Below, one piece after another: positions 35,442-43,665 of a stretch of 64,000 nucleotides of DNA. The position numbers and the translations under genes are program-made. The DNA comes from Xanthomonas theicola (GTDB lineage: Bacteria > Pseudomonadota > Gammaproteobacteria > Xanthomonadales > Xanthomonadaceae). The stretch covers positions 2,768,001 through 2,832,000 of the forward strand of contig NZ_CP049017.1 of NCBI RefSeq assembly GCF_014236795.1, in the 5' to 3' direction. The notes under the pieces were generated by a model. The model was not told the origin of the DNA. It saw only the letters and a list, made by a program, of their open reading frames with translations, and ran no database searches. The stretch's first letter is position 1. The number at the start of each line of letters is the position of its first letter.

Positions 35442-35473
35442 GCGGGAGTTCAGCGCTCCCGCGTTGCTGCATG

Positions 35474-35560
35474 TGGTGCCCAGGAGAGGACTCGAACCTC
35501 CACGAAGTTGCCCCCGCTAGCACCTGAAGCTAGTGCGTCTACCAATTCCGCCACCTGGGC
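35474..35560 (-). tRNA. tRNA-Leu (anticodon CAG), minus strand
   Basis: The minus strand folds into a class II tRNA with acceptor arms GCCCAGG/CCTGGGC, a D-loop with GGTAGACGC, anticodon stem CTAGC/GCTAG around the loop TTCAGGT (anticodon CAG), a variable arm, and the T-loop GGTTCGAGTCC. The terminal CCA is encoded (35474-35476). It differs by a single base in the variable arm from the plus-strand copy at 36703-36789. Confidence 0.95.
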
Positions 35561-36156
35561 GCTGAAGGCCGCGAATTTTGCGGGCGGCGCGCGCCGTTGT
35601 CAACGCCGGCGCGCGTCAAGCCGCCGGCGGCGGCGCGGCGGCGCGGCGGCGAGCGCGCACGGCGTTTCCGTCAATCCCGGCCGAGCATGCCTGCGGGATG
35701 GCGGCGATCGCGGCGAAGCCGAAGGCGATCCGGACGCGCCATGCACTCCACGCATTCCCGCCATCGGTGATGCCCTGCAGCCACCGTTTCACCGCGCTCG
35801 CCGGGACCGCCCCCCCGTATCGGCAGCGGTACGCTCGATCGCGATCGCCGCCCACGCAAGGCGTCGAGGCACGCGAGGCACGACACATCATTGCCGATCG
35901 CGATTGCCGATCGCGGGAAAGCGCCGATCGTGCGTTGGCGGCGGCGTGCAGGGCCGGCGCGCAGTCGGCGCAAAACCGCGCCTGCCGCGCACAATTTCGC
36001 ACAATGTCGGATCCATGGCGCGGGCACCGGACCTGCTTCGAACAAGCGCTGTGATGCAACCGGGGAATCGCGATTTTGTCGGTTGACCGCGCATCGCAAA
36101 GGATTAGCGTGCATGCGGCGAATCCCCCTCGTCCCCCCACGCTCCGGAGCTCCCCA
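35561..36156. other. 596 bp between tRNA-Leu and the VirK-like gene
   Basis: No convincing gene. A 13 bp unit, ATTGCCGATCGCG, is tandemly duplicated at 35890-35915 with a partial third copy just after. The last 100 bp before the VirK-like gene become less GC-rich and probably contain its promoter. Confidence 0.5.
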
Positions 36157-36594
36157 ATGACGTCCCTACCCGCCTCGCTGCTCGCCGCCTCGCTGCTCGC
36201 CTTCGCCCATCCTGCCAGTGCCGCCACGCCGCTCCATTCGCTCGCCGAGATCGAACGCGCGCTGGACACCGGCGCGACTGTGGCGGTCGCGGTCGACCTG
36301 AGCCAGTGCACGCCCGCTTCCGCCGGCGCCACCCCGACCCAGACCCGCGGCGGCCTGCGCATCGGCGCATACCGGGTGATCGCCGACGGCACCCTGTCCT
36401 TCGCCGACGAGCACTTCACCGTGGGCCGCGACGGCAAGCCGATCCAGCAGTTCCTGCGCTACCAGGTGCGCCCGGACGGCAGCATCGACTTCACCATGGC
36501 GGTGTTCGCCCTGCCCGGCTACCAGCAGATCGGCGCCACGCTTGGCTACCGCTGCGCGATCGACCAGGGCCTGCACTTCACCGCCCCCCACTGA
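36157..36594 (+). CDS. VirK-family exported protein
   Basis: A 145 aa secreted protein with a signal peptide (residues 1-22, ASA-A) and the VirK domain: HSLAEIERALDTGATVAVAVDLSQC at the start, GGLRIGAYRVIADGTLSFADEHFTV in the middle, and a conserved second cysteine in LGYRCAIDQG. VirK was first named in Agrobacterium, where its molecular role is unclear; the family is common in plant-associated bacteria. It lies between the two inverted tRNA-Leu genes and appears to be transcribed alone from ATG 36157. Confidence 0.75.
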   Translation: MTSLPASLLAASLLAFAHPASAATPLHSLAEIERALDTGATVAVAVDLSQCTPASAGATPTQTRGGLRIGAYRVIADGTLSFADEHFTVGRDGKPIQQFLRYQVRPDGSIDFTMAVFALPGYQQIGATLGYRCAIDQGLHFTAPH

Positions 36595-36702
36595 AGGCCG
36601 GCGTTGCGCGCGCCGCCGGCACGGCGCGCGCAGGCCGGCATGCGCATGAAAAGCGCCGCTTGACAGCGGCGTGCGCAACCGACAAAATCCCCGGCCTGTA
36701 TC

Positions 36703-36789
36703 GCCCAGGTGGCGGAATTGGTAGACGCACTAGCTTCAGGTGCTAGCGGGGGCGACTTCGTGGAGGTTCGAGTCCTCTCCTGGGCACCA
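36703..36789 (+). tRNA. tRNA-Leu (anticodon CAG), plus strand
   Basis: A second tRNA-Leu(CAG), identical to the copy at 35474-35560 except for one base in the variable arm (GGGGGCGACTTC against GGGGGCAACTTC). CCA is encoded at 36787-36789. The two copies are in opposite orientation 1.1 kb apart and form a large inverted repeat. Confidence 0.95.
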
Positions 36790-36821
36790 TCGATACAGCG
36801 AAAGCAGTCAAGCAGTTAAAG

Positions 36822-36846
36822 AAAAACCCGCTTCGGCGGGTTTTTT
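36822..36846 (+). terminator. Rho-independent terminator after tRNA-Leu (plus strand)
   Basis: AAAAACCCGC (36822-36831) pairs with GCGGGTTTTT around a TTCG tetraloop, giving a U-rich 3' end. It lies 33 bp after the tRNA CCA. Confidence 0.93.
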
Positions 36847-36958
36847 GTCGTCTGCGCGCCACCGGCCGCGGCGCCGCGTGCCGGATGGCGCCGCGGCGGC
36901 AGGCACGGCACTGGCCGCCGTGCCGCGCACGGCGCGCCGCGCATCGCGACGGCCCGAC

Positions 36959-37156
36959 TCAGCGGTCCCGCCGCCGGAAGGCGCCGATGTCCACGCGCAC
37001 GCCGCCGACCCACACCGCCACCATGTAGGCCCGATGGCCCGGATTGTGGCGCTCGGCGGCGCGTGCGGCCAGGTACGCATTGGCGGCATGCACCAGCACG
37101 TACAGCGCCGGCTCCAGTTGCCCGACACGCCGCAGCTTCACTTCGTAGGTGGGCAT
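36959..37156 (-). CDS. Small hypothetical protein, 65 aa
   Basis: A 65 aa protein without a signal peptide: MPTYEVKLRRVGQLEPALYV, then HAANAYLAARAAERHNPGHR and MVAVWVGGVRVDIGAFRR. The amino-acid composition and alternation look like a real small alpha/beta protein. I do not recognise the family. It is divergent from the XRE regulator at 37450, which might control it. Confidence 0.5.
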   Translation of the reverse strand: MPTYEVKLRRVGQLEPALYVLVHAANAYLAARAAERHNPGHRAYMVAVWVGGVRVDIGAFRRRDR

Positions 37157-37449
37157 GCCGCACCCTGCGGCGCGACCGCATGCCTGGCTCCAACGGCTCC
37201 CGCTGCCTGGTGCGGGACCGCGCCGCACCGGGGCGCCGTTGCCGCCATCGCAGGCACCGCGATCGATAATGGACACAGCATCGCCGCCCTCCTGGTCGTC
37301 CCTGTCCGCCATGCGAACCATCACGCATCGACGCGACCCGTACCGCCAGAGTATTCGATTTCCGAACATATAGAGTCAAGCGTGCCTGTACGACAAGGCG
37401 ATGGATGCTCCATATCTTGGTAGGCCCCGTCTGCGCAAGGCCCACCGCG

Positions 37450-37800
37450 ATGAAAAGCTTCGGCGACCGCTTGCGCGAAGCCAGGAAGGCCGCGGGGCTG
37501 ACCCAGGAACAACTGGGGTTCGCGCTGGGCGTGACCAAGTCGTCGGTGTCGGCCTGGGAGAACGATCGCGAGACGCCGGGCTTCCGCCTGTTGCCGAATC
37601 TGCGCGGCGTGCTCAAGCGCTCGTTGGACGAACTGATCTGCGGCCAGGTGCAGGGCGCTGCGCGCGTCCACGATGCGTCCGCGGACTACGTGCTGCAGGC
37701 GCACGATGCGCACGAGAAGGCGCTGCTGACCCGCTACCGCAATCTGCCGGCACGGCGCCGCGAAGCGGTGCTGGAACTGCTCAAGCCGGACAAGGGCTGA
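37450..37800 (+). CDS. XRE-family transcriptional regulator
   Basis: A 116 aa Cro/C1-type regulator. The helix-turn-helix is in residues 4-57: FGDRLREARKAAGLTQEQLG, FALGVTKSSVSAWENDRETP and LLPNLRGVLKRSLDELICG. The C-terminus (HDAHEKALLTRYRNLPARRREAVLELL) is the helical tail seen in phage-type repressors. The start at ATG 37450 fits the domain. No phage genes are nearby. It lies upstream of the pilus region but transcribes toward the usher stop. Confidence 0.85.
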   Translation: MKSFGDRLREARKAAGLTQEQLGFALGVTKSSVSAWENDRETPGFRLLPNLRGVLKRSLDELICGQVQGAARVHDASADYVLQAHDAHEKALLTRYRNLPARRREAVLELLKPDKG

Positions 37801-38038
37801 GACGCGGCGCCGCCGGCGCCCGCCGAACTGCGCGGGCGCGCCGGGCATGCGGCCACGCAAGCATTCGGCGGCCAGCGCCCACTCCGAACCGGAGCGCATC
37901 GCGCCGGGCGCGGGCGTGCCCGGCGGAATCGGCGGCCCGACGCGCCTGCACGGCGCGCCGGCGATGGCGTCGCCCGCGGCCATGCCGGCGCCGCCGCCAT
38001 CGCCCCGGCAGCGCCCGGGACCGTCCTGCCGGCGGCGC

Positions 38039-40753
38039 TCAATCGGCGCGGGCGATCGGCATCAACTGCAACACGCGCTGGGCGCGCGGCTCGCGCAGCA
38101 GCGACGCGGGAACGGCGCGCTTGCTGGACGCCTCGCATTGGACCACGCCGATGTTGCGCACCATCGCGTGCAGGTCCTGGACCCGCACCGGGCAGCGGTA
38201 CAGTTCGCCCTGCTTGATCACGTACAGGGCGTCCGGCACGCGATCCAGCTCGCCCATGAACAGGCCGCCGTCGCCGATCGGCGGCACCTCGCCATTGAGC
38301 ACATAGCCGCCGTCGAGCAGATGCTCGCCATGCACCTGCAGCGTGCCGAGGTAGGTATGCAGCACCCGCGCATCGAGCGTGTGCACGGCGAGCTTGCCCG
38401 GCAACAGGAACCAGTCGAAGTCGCCGGTGCCGCCACCCAGCTGCATGGTCTGGCTGGTCACCGCCTCCGGCTCGCCGATATGCGTCCTGAAGGTCCGGTA
38501 GCTGTCGGCGCGCAGCAGCAGATGCTGCCCCTGGCGCAGGCGCTGGCGCCCCTGCATGGCGCTCAGGTCCACCTGCGCCCTGTCGTCGGCATCGCCGGGA
38601 TCGGCCGGCGCATCGAGCGTGAAGCCGACCGCGGCCGGCAGCGAGCTGCGCAGCGGGTCGCGCCCCACGAACACGCCCTGGCGGCCGATCGCCAGCGTGG
38701 AGGCGTAGCTGCCGCTGAACGCGGGCGTGTGCTCGCCGGCGCTGTAGTAGTCGTTGACGGTGGCGGCGACGTCGCCCCAGCGGCCATCGACGATGCCGCT
38801 GACGCCGGCGGACTGCGCCCCGCCGCCGCCGGCCAGGTGGACTTCCAGCTGGCGGTAGTCGCCGGCGTCCCAGGTGCGCGTCTGGCTGTAGTCGTAACCG
38901 GCGCCCCTGGCGGCGTTGCCGCCGCGCTCCCAGCGCAGGTTGGCGCGATCCAGCACGCTGCGCTGGTTGGTGCTGTCGTTGCGGTAGCGCGACGCGGTCA
39001 CGGTCAGGTAGCCGCCGCGGTCCACGCCGCCGGACTCGCGGGCGCGGTACACGCTGGCGTTGGCCAGCAGATCGACCGGACCGATCCGCCAGCTGCGGTT
39101 GGCCGACAGGCTGAGGCTGCGCAGCAGGCTGCGCTCGCGCGTCCACGCCGGCACGTCCCAGTCCTGGCCCGGCAGCGGCGACGGCGCGGCGCCTAGCGTC
39201 CAGCCGGCGCCGGCGGCCGGCCAAAACCCGGCGGGCGCCTGCCAGTAGGCGGAACGGCTCTGCCGATAGCCCAGCGCATAGCTCACCTTGCCCCATGCGG
39301 CGCTGAACGTCGCCGACTGGCTCGCGTAGCAGGACCCGGCCCCCCCCCGCCCGCAGTCCGGGGCGTCCAAGCGGTAATGCGAGAGGTTCACGCCGATCCC
39401 CTGGCCATACCAGGACAGCAACGCCGAGTCGCCGCGCGCGCCATGGCTGCCGGCGTAGGCGCTGAGGTCGGCGCTCACCTGGCTGCGGGTGAAGGCATGA
39501 GCCCAGTCCAGCCGCGCCTCGCCATACACGCGCCCGTCCTGGCGGGCCATGCCCAGGGCCGCGCTCAGGGTTTCGTCGAGGTTGTACTTGATCGCCGCCT
39601 CGGCGGCGACGCCGCGGCCGTCGCCAACGCCGTCGCCGCCGAAGCCGTCGCGGCGGACGCGCCCGGCCTGCGCGAACCACTCCCAGCTGCGCGCCTGGCC
39701 GGCGCTGGCGCCGGTGGAATACGGCACGGTCTGGCTGCGCGCCAGGCGGCCGTCCTCGTAGATGCACAGGGTGACCGGGTAACTGCCCGCCGGGAAGCCG
39801 ACGGTGCCGAACTGGACGATGCCCGCGCCCAGGTAGGCGCTGCCCAGCAGCTGCTGGCCGCGATAGGCGTCCACCCGCGCCGGACGCGGCAGGATCACCT
39901 CCAGCGGACGCCGCCGCGCGGCGGGATCGTCGTTGCGGTACGCCTGGGTGGTGCCCACGCGCACGCCGTCGAGCAGGCCCTGCGGCAGCATCTGGAAGCC
40001 ATAGCTGCCGCCCAGCGCCCCGGTCAGGTCCGCCGCGTCCATGCGCCCGGCCTGCAGGTAATGGCGGCGCCCCAGGTCGTGGCGGTAGAACGCCTGGTCC
40101 AGCGACAGCCGCTGCGATGCGTCGCCGCCGCCGTGGTTGCTCAGGTAGCGCCAGTCCACGCCCAGATAATCGGCCGCGCCCACGCCCAGCGCGGCGCGCC
40201 CGTCCACGGCCACGCTGCGATAGCCGCGCCCGCCGCTGACGTCGATCTGCTGGCTGTGGACCAGGGCGTTGCGCGCGTCGGCGCTGGGCGTGAACCAGCC
40301 GTCCGCCGGATGCCACTGCGCGCGCGCCAGCCAGTCCGGCCGCACGAACAGCGCCAGCGTCTGCCGGGCTTCGTCGTAGATGACCCCGACCGGGTCGGGA
40401 TCGGGCAGGTAGCCGCAGGCCGGGGAGAGCCGCGGGTCGCAGGCCAACTGGCTGTTGCGCGGCAATGGCGCGGCCAGCGCCGCGCGCAGCGCGGCCAGCT
40501 GTTGCGCATCCAGGTCCTGGCGCAGCGGCAGCGCCGCCAGCAGCGGCGCCGCGTCGGCGAGCACGACATGCGCGTCATCGACCTGGAACGGGTAGTCGCC
40601 CAGCGGCTTGCCCAGCAGCGAGGTGCTCAGGATTTCCGGATGCGACTGCACCAGATCCTCGAAACCGGCCGGCACCCCGCCGGCCCAGGCGGAGGCGCTC
40701 ACGCCGAGCAACAGACCCAGCGCCACGGACAACGGGTGTTTACGCTTGGACAT
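38039..40753 (-). CDS. CS1-type (class 5) fimbrial outer-membrane usher
   Basis: Outer-membrane usher for an alternate chaperone-usher pilus, 904 aa, of the CooC/CfaC type. The signal peptide (SASAWA-G) is followed by FEDLVQSHPEILSTSLLGKP and an N-terminal domain with a cysteine pair (LACDPRLSPACGYL). The translocation barrel holds many Tyr/Gly/Ser-rich strands (LSNHGGGDASQRLSLDQAFY, GGSYGFQMLPQGLLDGVRVG) and a mid plug region (SYPVTLCIYEDGRLARSQTV). The C-terminal domain with VNGEVPPI-like text (LNGEVPPIGDGG) and RCPVRVQDLHAMVRNIGVVQC ends the protein. The pilins and chaperone lie upstream on the same strand. Confidence 0.85.
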   Translation of the reverse strand: MSKRKHPLSVALGLLLGVSASAWAGGVPAGFEDLVQSHPEILSTSLLGKPLGDYPFQVDDAHVVLADAAPLLAALPLRQDLDAQQLAALRAALAAPLPRNSQLACDPRLSPACGYLPDPDPVGVIYDEARQTLALFVRPDWLARAQWHPADGWFTPSADARNALVHSQQIDVSGGRGYRSVAVDGRAALGVGAADYLGVDWRYLSNHGGGDASQRLSLDQAFYRHDLGRRHYLQAGRMDAADLTGALGGSYGFQMLPQGLLDGVRVGTTQAYRNDDPAARRRPLEVILPRPARVDAYRGQQLLGSAYLGAGIVQFGTVGFPAGSYPVTLCIYEDGRLARSQTVPYSTGASAGQARSWEWFAQAGRVRRDGFGGDGVGDGRGVAAEAAIKYNLDETLSAALGMARQDGRVYGEARLDWAHAFTRSQVSADLSAYAGSHGARGDSALLSWYGQGIGVNLSHYRLDAPDCGRGGAGSCYASQSATFSAAWGKVSYALGYRQSRSAYWQAPAGFWPAAGAGWTLGAAPSPLPGQDWDVPAWTRERSLLRSLSLSANRSWRIGPVDLLANASVYRARESGGVDRGGYLTVTASRYRNDSTNQRSVLDRANLRWERGGNAARGAGYDYSQTRTWDAGDYRQLEVHLAGGGGAQSAGVSGIVDGRWGDVAATVNDYYSAGEHTPAFSGSYASTLAIGRQGVFVGRDPLRSSLPAAVGFTLDAPADPGDADDRAQVDLSAMQGRQRLRQGQHLLLRADSYRTFRTHIGEPEAVTSQTMQLGGGTGDFDWFLLPGKLAVHTLDARVLHTYLGTLQVHGEHLLDGGYVLNGEVPPIGDGGLFMGELDRVPDALYVIKQGELYRCPVRVQDLHAMVRNIGVVQCEASSKRAVPASLLREPRAQRVLQLMPIARAD

Positions 40754-41081
40754 GGGAGAACGCCTCGAATGGAATGAAAAGGGAACACACAAACACCGCC
40801 ATGCCCGCACCGGCATGCGGCGCAGCATCGGCAATCGATGTCGGAAAAACTTGTGGCGAGATCGCCGCTGCGTGCACCGCCGCCAGAAACGCGCGCAGGT
40901 CGAGGCGGCACATTCGGCAGGACACGATGCGAGGTGCACGCAATCATCGATGCAGGGCGAGCGTACCGAAGCAGGCGGCTACATCATTCAAACATCCACC
41001 TGCCGGCGCATGCGTGCCGGCAGGAGGACAAGCGAGCGGGAAGCAACCCGCTCTATTACAGCGTCATCGGCGAATCCAGCC
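40754..41081. other. 328 bp between pilin 2 and usher, with a hairpin
   Basis: No gene is visible. It contains the hairpin at 40999-41024 listed separately. The remainder is ordinary leader sequence; no clear second promoter for the usher can be named. Confidence 0.5.
40999..41024 (-). terminator. Hairpin between pilin 2 and usher (possible attenuator)
   Basis: CCTGCCGGC (40999-41007) pairs with GCCGGCAGG (41016-41024), 57 bp after the pilin 2 stop on the minus strand. Only a short T-rich run (GATGTTTGAATG) follows. In pilus operons a hairpin here typically lets most transcripts stop after the major pilin and keeps usher expression low. Confidence 0.5.
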
Positions 41082-41585
41082 TCAGGCGCCCTGGGTGATG
41101 CTCAGCGCGATGGTGCCGGAATAGTCGCCCGCCGGCAGCCCACCATCCAAAATTTCTTTACTAGGCTTAACACCAACTTTGAAATCCAATGGCAGGAATT
41201 TAACACTATCCCAGTATTCAGACGGAGTAAAATTGACCCGATTACCAACAGCTATTTCCTTACCTCCAAGATAAACATAAAGATCGTGCTTTTCAGTTCT
41301 TTTTGCATCTTCAATATCCATCTTCGTAGGCGTGACGATGATGTTCTTGGTCATATCGTTCGTATAAAATATAACCGTTTCATATGAATAATAACGATGT
41401 TTCTTGCCAGAATTATCATTCTTGAGCTCGATATTATCAAAAATAGAGCCGTCACTCTTCTTCAGTACGACATCCGATTCAACTGTCAGATTGACAGCGA
41501 TATTCTGATCGGTCGCGAGAGCGGGAGCCGCCAACAGCACGGTCGACGCCAGAGCGGCGCTATAGACTATTGCATTTATTTTCAT
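41082..41585 (-). CDS. CS1-type fimbrial major subunit, pilin 2
   Basis: A 167 aa pilin of the CooA/CfaB type. The signal peptide (residues 1-24, ALA-T) is followed by DQNIAVNLTVESDVVLKKSDG, the donor-strand N-terminus typical of class 5 pilins. The C-terminus LPAGDYSGTIALSITQ is the closing strand. No cysteines are seen, which fits the class. The coding DNA is strongly AT-rich for this genome except for its last 60 bases. It is a paralogue of the pilin at 41884-42384. AAGGA lies upstream of the ATG. Confidence 0.85.
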   Translation of the reverse strand: MKINAIVYSAALASTVLLAAPALATDQNIAVNLTVESDVVLKKSDGSIFDNIELKNDNSGKKHRYYSYETVIFYTNDMTKNIIVTPTKMDIEDAKRTEKHDLYVYLGGKEIAVGNRVNFTPSEYWDSVKFLPLDFKVGVKPSKEILDGGLPAGDYSGTIALSITQGA

Positions 41586-41883
41586 TATATTACAATCCTT
41601 ATTCCAGAGAAATTATATGAACTGTATAGAAGCCACTACAGGCGAGGAAACACACCGCACAAGTCGATGAGGTCGCAGCCCCCGTGCCAGGCACCCTCAA
41701 CCAAGTGAGTAGCGAGCGAAGCAGATAGTCAACCCACTCCATGACAACAAGCGATGCTGAATGTTCTCTCGGGCAGACTGAGTAATGCACAGTAGAATGG
41801 TGCCGATATGGCCACCGGCCGGGGGAAGCCTCGCTGAGTAACCAGAACCGCCGCCAATCCGAAGAAATACGGCGAATCCAGCC

Positions 41884-42384
41884 TCAGGTGGATTGCGTGA
41901 TGCTCAGCGCGATGGTGCCGGAATAGTCGCCCGCCGGCAGATTTTGGGCATAGCTAGCGGTACTCGGATCAAGTATAGCAACAGCGAAATCCATAGAAGT
42001 GAAAGCAGTCGCCCCGTGATATTCAGAAGAAGAAAAAGTAGTTGGCTTATTGAGGGTCAAATCCTTTCCACCAATAATAACCCTTAGATTATAATTTTCC
42101 GAGCTATTGTGACCTGAAATATTCATTTCAGAAGGCGTCACAACAATATCGTGATTGACGTCATTTGTATTGAATACAACCGGGGTTTCTGCAGCGTATT
42201 TAATATATTGGCCAAATGGCACTTTCTTAAGTTCGATTTCTTTAAAAAGAGTACCATCCTGATTATTGATGGAGACATTAGATGCAACTTTCAATTTAAC
42301 TTCAATATTTTGGTCTGCAGCGAAAGCAGGAGCCGTTGCCAACATCATTGCAACCGCACTGACAGCGAGAGCATTGAACTTCAT
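41884..42384 (-). CDS. CS1-type fimbrial major subunit, pilin 1
   Basis: A 166 aa pilin. The signal peptide (AFA-A) is followed by DQNIEVKLKVASNVSINNQDG, then INNQDGTLFKEIELKKV, TNDVNHDIVVTPSEMNISG and the conserved end LPAGDYSGTIALSITQ. It shares this framework with pilin 2, while the middle has diverged, so both could be structural subunits or one could be a variant. The ATG at 42384 has AAGGAAA upstream; an in-frame ATG at 42417 would spoil the signal peptide. The gene is AT-rich except at the 3' end. Confidence 0.85.
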   Translation of the reverse strand: MKFNALAVSAVAMMLATAPAFAADQNIEVKLKVASNVSINNQDGTLFKEIELKKVPFGQYIKYAAETPVVFNTNDVNHDIVVTPSEMNISGHNSSENYNLRVIIGGKDLTLNKPTTFSSSEYHGATAFTSMDFAVAILDPSTASYAQNLPAGDYSGTIALSITQST

Positions 42385-42438
42385 AATTTTTCCTTTTTCA
42401 TTTTCGATGGATGGCATGAACTATCGTCATTGCCGATT

Positions 42439-43185
42439 TTATAGAGCCGCTGGCTCTAATACTTTCCGCATCACCGCGCTGTCCTCGTCGCGATAGTGCA
42501 CGACCCAGGTCCGCATCGATGCCGGACGCTCCGGCAATGCGATGACCTGCCCTGGATAGATGTTGCGCTTGAGCTCCACCGACCGGCATTGCTCCCCGGC
42601 CGCGGCGGTCGGGCAATACTCGATCGTCTCCAGGCGGGCACGGCTGGTGCCGGCGTTGCGCAGCGACTTGCCGGCGTCGGCCAGCTCCAGCTGGATGCTC
42701 GGCTGCCTGGCCTTGACCAGCGCCAGCACGCCCCAGGTGATCGAGACGCCCACCTTCGCCTGCACGCCGGCGCTGGCGGTATCGCCCGCCGCCGGCAGGT
42801 CGCTGTCCGGCGACTGCACCGGCTGTACGTACACACGGTAGACCGCGTCCTGTTCCGGCAGCGCCTGGGCGGCCAGCCGCACCATCCGCGTCGCGCCGGC
42901 CGGCAGCACCAGCCGCTGCGGCATCGCCACCAGGTCGCGGCCGTTGGTCGGGGTGGCGTCGACCTCGTGCTCGTCCGCCCTCCCTGGCGACTCCACGCGG
43001 CGGACATAGACCTTCAGATACTGGGTGGCGTCGGATTGGGACACGACCTCGAACTTGCCGACCCCCTTGCTGTCGGCCGCCAGCGTCACCGACATCGGCG
43101 TGACCTGGATCGCGGCCTGCGCCGCGCCCGCCGCCAATACCCCGAGCACCAGCAACAACACGCGACGCCTATGGAAACTAGACAT
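42439..43185 (-). CDS. CS1-type periplasmic pilus chaperone
   Basis: Periplasmic chaperone of an alternate chaperone-usher system, 248 aa (CooB/CfaA type). The signal peptide (AAQA-A) is followed by an Ig-like domain IQVTPMSVTLAADSKGVGKFEV and the subunit-binding strand LPAGATRMVRLAAQALPEQDAVYRVYVQPV. The second domain contains GVSITWGVLALVKARQPSIQLEL. Two cysteines (IEYCPTA and GEQCRS) are close enough for a disulfide. GGAG lies upstream of the ATG at 43185. It is the first gene of the minus-strand pilus operon; pilin 1 follows after 54 bp. Confidence 0.88.
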   Translation of the reverse strand: MSSFHRRRVLLLVLGVLAAGAAQAAIQVTPMSVTLAADSKGVGKFEVVSQSDATQYLKVYVRRVESPGRADEHEVDATPTNGRDLVAMPQRLVLPAGATRMVRLAAQALPEQDAVYRVYVQPVQSPDSDLPAAGDTASAGVQAKVGVSITWGVLALVKARQPSIQLELADAGKSLRNAGTSRARLETIEYCPTAAAGEQCRSVELKRNIYPGQVIALPERPASMRTWVVHYRDEDSAVMRKVLEPAAL

Positions 43186-43665
43186 GACTATCTCCAGAAA
43201 ATTGATGAGCGACGGCGCCAGTCCGGATCTGCGCCGGATGTCGCCTGCGGGATGCGGCGACCGGACACGCATCGAGCGTGGTGGCTGTGCCGGACTCGCC
43301 TGGCACGTCCCTCGAAGCGAGGCAGACTGTAAGAGTTTTCCAGGGAGGGGTTAACTGGATTTTTCTGGAAACGGCGCTGCGCAGGCGCATGCCGGGCCAG
43401 GCGCTAGCCGATCGACGCCGTGGCCGGAGGCTGGCCGGACCTCCACCACCAAGCCACCCGGCACGCCTGCGCCAGGCGCGCAGGGCCGGGCGCGCGCAGG
43501 GCGCGGACGGCCTGCCGCCGGCTTACTCCGCTGCGTCGCCGCTGCGTCGCGGGCGTCGGAAGTCGCCCGACGCGCGGCCGGGGCGTCTTCGCAGACGCGC
43601 TCGCGCGCCGCGCCACGCGCGATGGCGCCACGCGGCCGGGACCCGGCCGCGCGCCACGCCCCCGC
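43186..43665. other. 480 bp between chaperone and sensor kinase genes
   Basis: The part nearest the chaperone (43186-43371) holds its leader and a likely promoter with repeated CTGGA motifs, listed separately. The rest, 43372-43665, is GC-rich sequence downstream of the kinase stop with no gene I can support. Confidence 0.5.
43326..43371 (-). promoter_or_regulatory. Candidate promoter and regulator sites of the pilus operon
   Basis: On the minus strand a TTAACC (-35-like) is followed 17 bp later by TACAGT (-10-like, 43331-43326). TTTCCAG and CTGGAAA form an inverted repeat (43337-43343 and 43365-43371) around the -35 element, and a further CTGGA lies 10 bp from the second arm. One-turn spacing of such motifs at a -35 element is what a LuxR-type response regulator would use. 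This is inference from layout. Confidence 0.4.

Noticed and set aside
35290..35523. Short frames across the tRNA-Leu gene with a protein-like sequence
   Set aside because: The apparent peptide is the translation of the tRNA itself; the same peptide appears at the second tRNA-Leu.
32012..35527. A very long plus-strand open frame opposite rnr and rlmB (over 1100 codons)
   Set aside because: It is the mirror of GC-rich rnr coding sequence. The translation is Arg/Ala/His/Gln-rich low complexity with no domain, while the minus strand carries clear RNase R and RlmB motifs.
35121..36086. Plus-strand frame joining the start of rnr, the tRNA and the gap after it
   Set aside because: It crosses a tRNA gene and shows no conserved protein feature.
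37450..37800. Possible prophage remnant around the XRE regulator
   Set aside because: No integrase, structural or lysis gene nearby; a single XRE regulator is not enough.
41599..41790. 63-codon frame between the two pilin genes
   Set aside because: No ribosome binding site, no pilin or other family resemblance; treated as spacer.
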